Below, one piece after another: positions 1 through 5,142 of a stretch of 11,717 nt of DNA. Position 1 is the first letter of the stretch; each line of letters starts with the position of its first letter. The stretch lies in contig RQSC01000014.1 in the NCBI GenBank assembly GCA_013416795.1, positions 416,612-428,328 of the forward strand. Reading direction: 5' to 3'. A program made the translations under genes and the position numbers. The notes under the pieces were generated by a model that was given only the letters and a program-made list of their open reading frames with translations, made no database searches and was not told where the DNA came from. The stretch is from Prasinococcaceae sp. CCMP 1430 (lineage: Eukaryota > Prasinodermophyta > Palmophyllophyceae > Prasinococcales > Prasinococcaceae).

Positions 1-140
1 GGGGGGGAGGAGCCACAGGTCGCGCGTCGCGGCCGCTACGCTGCGCGGCCGCAGCGCTCGCGCGCACGCGCCCCGCGCGCGCTCGCAGGTTGCCGGGCAG
101 GGGCCGCTCGGTGCGCCTCCGCGCGGCGGGAGGTCTACAG

Positions 141-272
141 GGCGCCAACTTCAACGCGCGCAACGCCTTTATCGGCGGCTAGTCGCTGGTGAATTTTGGC
201 GCGTCGCCGCGCTTTGACGTGCAAGCAGTGGCTCTAAACAACATGCTCAGCAAACTCAACCGCTGGCGCTAG
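141..272 (+). pseudogene. Interrupted coding remnant or terminal exon near the telomeric block
   Basis: One frame reads GANFNARNAFIGG, a TAG at 180-182, then SLVNFGASPRFDVQAVALNN and MLSKLNRWR up to a second TAG at 270-272. The stretch after the first TAG uses AT-ending codons (aat, ttt, cta, caa, gca), unlike the GC-ending codons of the other genes. A pyrimidine-poor tctacag precedes the segment and ggctag ends its first half, so either AG could be a splice acceptor, making this a last exon. It could equally be a decayed gene with a CAG-to-TAG change. I do not recognise the family. Confidence is low because the piece is short. Confidence 0.25.
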
Positions 273-446
273 ACTTGCAAAAAAAGGCAAATACAAAAAC
301 ACTCATAACTCGCCGCTCCGGCGTCGTTTTTGTACTTTAAAAAGCGCTGTGGCCTCGCTGCAGCCTGCTTCATCCGCTGCTGTGCTCACAATGCGCAAAA
401 AAAGGCGGCGAGAACGCTCGCGGGTGGCCGCCGCGGCACGCCGCAA
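273..446. other. Left flank of the telomeric block, no gene seen
   Basis: This stretch is richer in A and T than its surroundings, with short A runs (aaaaaaa near 278 and near 397) in similar contexts, and then becomes GC-rich. I find no convincing ORF, RNA gene or mobile-element end. It may be subtelomeric DNA belonging to the fragment on the left. Confidence 0.4.
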
Positions 447-480
447 AGCCTGAAAACCCTACCCTGAATTCAGGGTAGGG
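447..480. repeat. Palindromic telomeric cassette, copy 1
   Basis: A 34-bp unit that recurs unchanged at 547-580. Its core is a perfect 30-bp palindrome (454-483) made of C-strand telomere-like sequence (AAACCCTACCCT), the six bases GAATTC, and the reverse complement (AGGGTAGGGTTT). The telomere-like arms are short by two T per repeat (AGGGTAGGG). It looks like a head-to-head telomeric junction or a fold-back. An EcoRI-type linker artefact cannot be excluded from the sequence. Confidence 0.9.
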
Positions 481-548
481 TTTAGGGTTTAGGGTTTAGG
501 GTTTAGGGTTTAGGGTTTAGGGTTTAGGGTTTAGGGTTTAGGGTTTAG
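481..548 (+). repeat. TTTAGGG telomere repeats, block 1 (nine units)
   Basis: Nine perfect TTTAGGG units (481-543) followed by a partial TTTAG, where the second cassette begins. This is the telomere type of land plants, many green algae and several other algal and alveolate lineages. The G-rich strand reads 5' to 3' towards the right. Confidence 0.97.
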
Positions 549-580
549 CCTGAAAACCCTACCCTGAATTCAGGGTAGGG
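547..580. repeat. Palindromic telomeric cassette, copy 2
   Basis: Identical over 34 bp to 447-480 and displaced by exactly 100 bp. The palindrome here spans 28 bp (555-582), because the sequence to the right continues TTAGGG rather than TTTAGGG. Confidence 0.9.
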
Positions 581-654
581 TTAGGGTTAATTAGGGTTAA
601 TAGGGTTTAGGGTTTAGGGTTTAGGGTTTAGGGTTTAGGGTTTAGGGTTTAGGG
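581..654 (+). repeat. Degenerate, then perfect telomere repeats, block 2
   Basis: Positions 581-605 hold variant units (TTAGGG, TTAA, TTAGGG, TTAA, TAGGG). Seven perfect TTTAGGG units follow at 606-654. The array stops abruptly at CGAGGC, only 57 bp before the first ATG of the next open frame. Confidence 0.95.
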
Positions 655-831
655 CGAGGCAGGCGTGGCACGGGCAGACGCGCGGGGGAAGGGCGGGCGC
701 GGGCGTGCGGCATGACGGCGACGATCCTTGCGCCTGCGCGTCGGAGCCTCTCTGACGCCGTCGGTCCCTTATGCGCCCCCCCCGGCGGGGCTGCCTGGCG
801 GCGACCCGCGCGCTCGCAACCGCAGGTCGAC

Positions 832-1461
832 ATGTCGCTCGACGACATCGTGAAGGCCAAAAAGGAAGCGGCCAAGAAGAAGGCGCAGAAGGCGAAGGCA
901 GCCAAGACACCCAAGAGTAAGAAGGCCACGCCCAAGAAGGCCAAGGCTGCCAAGAAGGCAAAGGCCGCTAAGACCCCGAAGAGTGTCAAAAAGGCCGCCA
1001 AGGCGCCCAAGAAGGCGGCCAAGGCCGTGACGGTGAAGGGCGTGGCGAAGAAGGCCAGCGCGAAGCGGGAGGCGCAGCTCGCGGCCAAGCGCGGGCTGAA
1101 GAGCGCGCCCAAGCTGAAGGCTGCTGCGCAGAAGATGAAGGTCAAACCAGGCGGGATCTTCGGCAATCGCAGTGGTGGAAAGGCGCCCAAGGCGAAGAAG
1201 GCGAAGAAGGCGGCGAAGAAGGCCACGCCCGCCAAGGTGACGCCCCGCGACATCAAGATTACCATCAAGAACACAGGCGGTGCCAAGAAGGCAGGCGCAA
1301 AGCAGCAGAAGGGCGTGCGCATGCCGCTGGGCGACAACCCGCCCAAGAAGGCCGCGGCTGCTCTCAAGCCCAAGGCAGGCAAGGTCGGCAAGGGGAAGGC
1401 GACGCCCAAGAAGGGCAAGGCGACGCCCAAGAAGGGCAAGAAGGCGGGCAAGAAGAAGTGA
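832..1461 (+). CDS. Lysine/alanine-rich H1-like protein with N-terminal UAP56-binding-type motif
   Basis: A 209-residue, extremely basic protein. It opens with MSLDDIVKAKKEA, which closely matches the UAP56-binding motif at the N-terminus of the mRNA export adaptors ALYREF and FYTTD1/UIF (core DMSLDDII). The rest is built of histone H1-tail-like repeats: KTPKSKKATPKK (residues 25-36), a second KTPKS at about 47-51, and a C-terminal KGKATPKK doublet. Two less repetitive islands, VKPGGIFGNRSGG (104-116) and TPRDIKITIKNTGG (137-150), may be functional patches. There is no RRM and no H1 globular domain. I chose the ATG at 832 because the motif belongs near the N-terminus and G is at -3. An in-frame ATG at 712 would add 40 residues that look like untranslated GC-rich sequence. 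By inference it is a nuclear RNA- or DNA-binding protein, either an export adaptor or a linker-histone-like protein. It converges on the kinase gene. Confidence 0.75.
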   Translation: MSLDDIVKAKKEAAKKKAQKAKAAKTPKSKKATPKKAKAAKKAKAAKTPKSVKKAAKAPKKAAKAVTVKGVAKKASAKREAQLAAKRGLKSAPKLKAAAQKMKVKPGGIFGNRSGGKAPKAKKAKKAAKKATPAKVTPRDIKITIKNTGGAKKAGAKQQKGVRMPLGDNPPKKAAAALKPKAGKVGKGKATPKKGKATPKKGKKAGKKK

Positions 1462-1510
1462 GGACAGTGGCCTCTCACCCATTAGGACCACTAGCTCGTA
1501 GGAACCCACC

Positions 1511-1515
1511 TGTAA
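1511..1515 (+). terminator. TGTAA polyadenylation signal of the H1-like gene
   Basis: TGTAA lies 50 nt after the stop codon. This is the usual polyadenylation signal in green algae and is placed at a plausible distance. The convergent kinase gene stops at 1601, so the two 3' UTRs share about 139 bp. Confidence 0.45.
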
Positions 1516-1600
1516 ATTCAAACTCAATTGTCTCACACGTGTATTACGACCGAGCGGTCGGCTCCAAGGGGGCGCTCGCGTGGTCCTCCGCGCGCGCCTC

Positions 1601-3637
1601 TCAGAAGTTGGCGAACGCACGCCGGGCCTCCGGCGTCGGGTGCGGCGGCGCCGGGTCGTCGACCCAGCCACTGATGCGCGACTTGTCCTTCTTGAGGCGC
1701 GAGGGCTCAAGGGGCGGCGCGAGCTTGCGCGAGCGCAGCTGCTCCCACGGGAAGTTGTGGAACCACGGGTGAGCCTTGATCCCCGCCACGCCCAGCGCCG
1801 AGTGGCCGAGGCGCTGACTGGGCTTGCGCTGCAGCAGGCCGCTGATGAACGACACGGCGTTCTTGGAGAGATACGAGGGGAAGTTCACCTCCCAGCTCGG
1901 GTTGATGATGCGACGCATGATCGCCATGGCGTCCTCCGATGGCCGGCCGAACGGCTGCTGCCCAGTGAGCAGCACGTACGAGAGCACGCCCAACGACCAC
2001 CAGTCCACCGACGTGTTGTAGCCGTTCGCGAGGATGTTCTCGGGCGCGACGTACCCGGGCGTGCCGCAGAAGGTGTACGTGCGGCCGTCCTCCGAGTTTA
2101 GCTCTTTCGCGAAGCCGAAGTCGGCCAACTTGATGTAGCCGTTCGAGTCGAGCATCACATTCTCCGGTTTCAGATCGCGGTACACGATGCCTTGCGAGTG
2201 AATGAACTCCAGCGCAAGCACGAGGCTTGCGACGTAGAACTTGGCCGTGTCATCGTTCATTCCCATGAGGACGCCGTCGTCCTTGCGGTTGCTCTTGACA
2301 CACTCGTGCCACTTGCGGGGGGTCTGGCGCACCTCCGCGACCAGGATCAGGGCGTCCATGAGGTCACCGCAGTCGACGTAGTCGAAGACGAAGTACAGGT
2401 ACGACTCGTCGTGGAACGTGGCGTACTGGCGCATGATGAAGGGGTGCTGCAAGGTGCGCGTGATCCTCTGCTCACAGAAGACGTGGTCGGAGCAGTGCGC
2501 CACGTCGTTCTTGCGCATGCGCTTCAGTGCGTACTCGCGCTTGGTGGACCTCTCGCGTACGAGGAACACCGCCGAGAAGGCGCCGAAGCCCAGCAGTTTG
2601 ATGCGCGCGAGGTTGTCCACATCCACCTCGAGCTGAGCGCCCTTTTCAAGCTCAACCAGACGCTGCTTGATGTTTTCGGACGACTTCTCGCGCTCCATGA
2701 TCGCTTGGAGGGGGCCCAGGACCTCGTCGAAGACGCAACGGTGCAGCACGAGCACCTCAAGAACGTCCGACACCGCGCGCACCGTGGCGTTGCGGGGCTC
2801 GTCCTTGAGCAACGCTCTCTCACCGAAGAAGTCCGCGCGAAATAGCTGGTTGACCGTCTTCTGCGCCTGGCCGTCGTCGATGGTTACGGTGGCCTCGCCG
2901 CTCTTGACGATGTAGAAGGCGTCGCCCATCTGCCCCTCACGCACGACGACGTCGCCCGCGCGAAATTGCTTCTCCTCCATCGCATCGACCAGGCGCAAGC
3001 GCTCGCGCGAAGTCAGGTTTTTCAGGAGCGGCACGCTGTTCAGGAACAGCTCTAGCTCGCTCGTGTCGGCCTGCACCGCCTTGCGCAGGTTGCGGCGGAA
3101 GGCCGCGCGCTCGACAACGAACACCTCGGCCTGCGTGACCGCCGCGACCGTAGCCGAACGCTTGGTGCGCATGAATAGCGCCACCTCGCCAAAGCATTCT
3201 CCTGGCCCCTTGGTGTTCACGCGGACCGAGACGCCATGCCGCCGCTCCAGCACCTCGAACTCGCCCTTCTTGACGATGTACATCTCGTCGGCCGCCTCGC
3301 CTTCCTCGTCCTCAACGATGAGCAGCTCGCCTGCGGGCACGGAGCGGATGTACACCGTCTCGACGACCTGTCGTTGCGCTGCCGGCTGTAGGCGCGCGAA
3401 CATCGGCACCTTGAGCGTCAGCGTGGCCGCGACGGTGTCCTCGTCTTTGGTTCCCGCGACCGAACCAATTTCGCCCGTGCGGCGCTTGGCCGGCGAGTAC
3501 TGCGCGTTGGCGCCGCCCGAATGCCCGGCGTGACCGGCCGTCACCGCCTTCTGGCCGCCGATGAGCGCGCCGAGCGAGCTCCTGCCCTGGTTGTCGGCGC
3601 CCACGCCGCCGCCGCCACACATACCCAGGAAACCCAT
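1601..3637 (-). CDS. cGMP-dependent-type protein kinase (two CNB domains plus AGC kinase)
   Basis: A 678-residue cyclic-nucleotide-regulated Ser/Thr kinase, close to the usual PKG length of about 670. CNB-A is at about 75-190, with phosphate-binding cassette FGEVALFMRTKRSATV (149-164). CNB-B is at about 203-315, with FGERALLKDEPRNATV (271-286). The kinase domain starts at about 341: glycine loop GFGAFSAV (350-357), ATP lysine K372, helix-C E389, YRDLKPEN (486-493), DFG (506-508), activation-loop T522 in TFCGTPGY, APE (531-533). All catalytic residues are present. The protein ends FANF, matching the FxxF tail of PKA. Oddities are Ser161 and Asn283 where cGMP-selective cassettes usually carry Thr, an insert of about 25 residues at 430-456 between helices D and E, and PGY instead of PEY. 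KRRTGEI (51-57) could be an autoinhibitory segment. The start is the first in-frame ATG after an upstream TAG, in a strong context (GACATGG). The frame stays open upstream into a PACRG-like exon, so a longer fusion is possible. Cyclic GMP specificity is inferred. Confidence 0.88.
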   Translation of the reverse strand: MGFLGMCGGGGVGADNQGRSSLGALIGGQKAVTAGHAGHSGGANAQYSPAKRRTGEIGSVAGTKDEDTVAATLTLKVPMFARLQPAAQRQVVETVYIRSVPAGELLIVEDEEGEAADEMYIVKKGEFEVLERRHGVSVRVNTKGPGECFGEVALFMRTKRSATVAAVTQAEVFVVERAAFRRNLRKAVQADTSELELFLNSVPLLKNLTSRERLRLVDAMEEKQFRAGDVVVREGQMGDAFYIVKSGEATVTIDDGQAQKTVNQLFRADFFGERALLKDEPRNATVRAVSDVLEVLVLHRCVFDEVLGPLQAIMEREKSSENIKQRLVELEKGAQLEVDVDNLARIKLLGFGAFSAVFLVRERSTKREYALKRMRKNDVAHCSDHVFCEQRITRTLQHPFIMRQYATFHDESYLYFVFDYVDCGDLMDALILVAEVRQTPRKWHECVKSNRKDDGVLMGMNDDTAKFYVASLVLALEFIHSQGIVYRDLKPENVMLDSNGYIKLADFGFAKELNSEDGRTYTFCGTPGYVAPENILANGYNTSVDWWSLGVLSYVLLTGQQPFGRPSEDAMAIMRRIINPSWEVNFPSYLSKNAVSFISGLLQRKPSQRLGHSALGVAGIKAHPWFHNFPWEQLRSRKLAPPLEPSRLKKDKSRISGWVDDPAPPHPTPEARRAFANF

Positions 3638-3892
3638 GTCGGCCGCCTCTGGAGCCGCGCTCGCGCCTGGTGCGCCCGCGCCTGCTTCGGAGGCGCGAAA
3701 GAGCTCGGGCGGGAGCTCGTGCCCCTCGGTCTTCGAGAAGCAGCCCCAGTCGCTGCGCGAGCGCACGAGGTGCGCCCCGCTCACTGGCGCTGCGTCCGGC
3801 CGACCAGTCGACGGCTCCCGGGCCCAGCCGTGATCCGTCGCGGCCACGCGCGGAGGCGCGCTCGCGCCCCCGCCGCGCTGGCCGCGCTCGCA
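3638..3892 (-). other. Open-frame linker between PACRG-like exon and kinase
   Basis: These 255 bp are free of stops in the kinase frame but contain no ATG. The translation is mainly Ala, Gly, Pro and Arg, with a more protein-like patch (SRSDWGCFSKTEGHELPPEL, about 3706-3765). The minus strand has a good donor-like CCA|GTGAGC near 3785 and a pyrimidine-rich acceptor-like site ending GAAGCAG near 3690. It could therefore be a 5' UTR with an intron, a fusion linker, or partly coding. The sequence alone does not decide. Confidence 0.45.
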
Positions 3893-4237
3893 GCCCTGGA
3901 TGGCCAGGAAGCGGTAGGGCTCGTCCTTCTCGCGGATGCCATCGAAAAAGATGGGGAGGTAGTAGTGGTAGTCAAGCTTCGCCACGTCCGCCTTCCACTT
4001 GATGCCGTTCTTCGACGCCTTGTGGTCAACCGAGATGGGCAGGTCGCCGCGCTCGTAGTACCTTCTGAACTGCGTGTTGGCCGGGTTGGAACGCACGTCG
4101 AACGCGCCCGCCTTGGGCGGCGCAAGGGGCTTCGGCTCCGGCTTGAACTCGCCCGCCTTGATGCGCTCGCCGTCACCGCGCTTGAGGAAGCGCTTCGGGT
4201 CGGGCTTCTGCGTCTTCCAGCGCAGCGTGCCATCCAC
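3893..4237 (-). CDS. PACRG: PACRG-like N-terminal exon, truncated
   Basis: About 115 residues match the N-terminal part of Parkin co-regulated gene protein, which sits at the inner junction of ciliary doublet microtubules. The run FRRYYERGDLPISVDH, IKWKADVAKLDYHYYLPIFF and DGIREKDEPYRFLAIQG aligns without frame breaks. Homology stops sharply at the QG (3893). The helical-repeat remainder, about 130 residues in the family, is not found in any frame of the window. There is no in-frame ATG between the TAG at 4277-4279 and the kinase start, so translation needs an upstream exon; a candidate acceptor is CGTCACGTAG. The single ambiguous base N (4241) falls in a GGN glycine codon and does not affect the frame. 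No GT donor sits at the boundary, only GC (G|GCTGCG). It may be the first part of a PACRG-kinase fusion, one exon of a truncated gene, or a relic kept intact by chance. Homology is sure, gene structure is not. Confidence 0.7.
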
Positions 4238-4331
4238 GCCNCCACCCCCGCCCGCCCCGAGCGCGCGCTCGTGTGTCTACGTGACGCCCGCGGTGCGCGC
4301 GTCGGGGAACGCAGCGTGTGCGCATGCGAAA

Positions 4332-4448
4332 CGCATGCGAAACCGCCATCAAAGCCGCGCTTTCGTTTCCGTTTCCGTCCGGGGGAACGCGCGCATGCGA
4401 AACCGCCATCGAAGCCGCGCTTTCGCGTTCGTTCGTCTCCGTCCGGGG
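4332..4448. repeat. Imperfect tandem duplication, about 60 bp, two copies
   Basis: Copy 1 (4332-4385) and copy 2 (4392-4448) share CGCATGCGAAACCGCCATC, then AAGCCGCGCTTTCG with one difference, and both end in CCGTCCGGGG. The first 35 bases or so are displaced by exactly 60 bp, and the ends drift by a few bases. An extra CGCATGCGAAA precedes copy 1. Each minus-strand copy contains an ATG (ATGGCGGTTTCGCATGCG). It lies upstream of the PACRG-like exon and may be regulatory or a decayed first exon. Confidence 0.8.
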
Positions 4449-4483
4449 CCGCGGGGAAACGCGTCAAAAAATGGTATCGCGAA

Positions 4484-4497
4484 CTTTCATATGAAAG
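4484..4497. promoter_or_regulatory. 14-bp perfect palindrome CTTTCATATGAAAG
   Basis: A perfect dyad in the divergent region between the kinase/PACRG side and the ABCD gene. The centre is CATATG, an E-box-shaped core. It is a candidate site for a dimeric transcription factor. The assignment rests on symmetry alone. Confidence 0.35.
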
Positions 4498-4630
4498 AAC
4501 GCGCGAAACGGCATCCTGCCGCGCACGCGCACGAATCAGATACGAACCCTGCCAAAAAATACCTAAACCCGCTCTGTGGCCTCGTGCGGACGCGGACGGC
4601 AAGGAAAGCTTGAAGGCGGCGTTTTTGGAT

Positions 4631-4636
4631 TATATA
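4631..4636. promoter_or_regulatory. TATA-like box in the divergent promoter region
   Basis: GGATTATATACAG is the best TATA match in the 905-bp divergent region. It could serve either strand. It is about 510 bp before the ABCD ATG and about 355 bp from the open end of the PACRG-like frame. A downstream spliced 5' UTR would be needed in either case, so the direction is unresolved. Confidence 0.3.
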
Positions 4637-4837
4637 CAGTCTTACTTCTGTGCCACGAGCGCGCGTGTCTCCCCATGCAGGTGGAATATGTATCATTTCA
4701 TCGGTGTACGGCACGCCCGTACCCAAACCCACCGGCAACACCCCGCCCCCTTCGGGGCCGCCAGCTCAGCGCGGCGCCAGGCCGGCGCGCGCCGCGCGCG
4801 GCCGTTTTTCAATGCTTTGTGATATTTCAAACATGCG

Positions 4838-4936
4838 AATGCGTTTTTGACATATGGAAAATGAAGCGATGCGTTTTGACTGAGACCACATGCACATCAC
4901 TTTCAAATTCATTTTATTGAGTGAATGCGTTTTGAC
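4838..4936 (+). promoter_or_regulatory. Three copies of an ATGCGTTTTGAC motif
   Basis: The motif AATGCGTTTTTGAC is at 4838-4851, GATGCGTTTTGAC at 4868-4880 and AATGCGTTTTGAC at 4924-4936, all in the same orientation. They sit in an AT-richer patch 200-300 bp before the ABCD start. Spacing (about 30 and 55 bp) is irregular, which fits binding sites better than a tandem repeat. Confidence 0.45.
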
Positions 4937-5142
4937 GGTGCAGTCGCGCGCCACGCGTGGCTGGCAGCGAGCGGCGGCGCGCGCTCGGTGCGCGCGAGGG
5001 AGCGGGGTTGCGTGTGCACCCGGCGGCGGCGGGGGCGGGCGGCGGCGCGCGCGCGCGCGCAACGGCGGGATTCCCGCTCTCGGTGGACGCGTTCATCGCC
5101 GCGCTGCAGCGGCGGTTCCCGAACGGCCCCGATGGGGGATGG

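Noticed and set aside
481-654. CRISPR-like array
   Set aside because: The repeated unit is plain TTTAGGG without spacers. It is telomeric.
642-1710. Long minus-strand frames (278 and 313 codons) opposite the H1-like gene
   Set aside because: They are the complement of lysine codons, giving Leu/Phe/Ala-rich sequence. It looks hydrophobic but is an antisense artefact, and one runs into telomere repeats.
3626-3637. N-myristoylation signal MGFLGMC at the kinase start
   Set aside because: Phe at position 3 and Met at position 6 do not fit the usual myristoylation pattern, so I do not claim acylation.
4560-4572. Telo-box-like CCTAAACCC at about 4562-4570
   Set aside because: A single copy of just over one telomere unit in unannotated promoter DNA can occur by chance and has no support.
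3521-4822. 433-codon open frame on the plus strand opposite the kinase N-terminus and PACRG-like exon
   Set aside because: It is Arg/Ala-rich, has no recognisable domain and runs through intergenic repeats. It is a mirror of the minus-strand genes in GC-rich DNA.
4957-5142. N-terminal extension of the ABCD protein from 4957
   Set aside because: It begins with GTG, and the first part is Arg/Gly/Ala-rich. I kept 5143 but noted that the last 20 or so residues could belong to an upstream exon.
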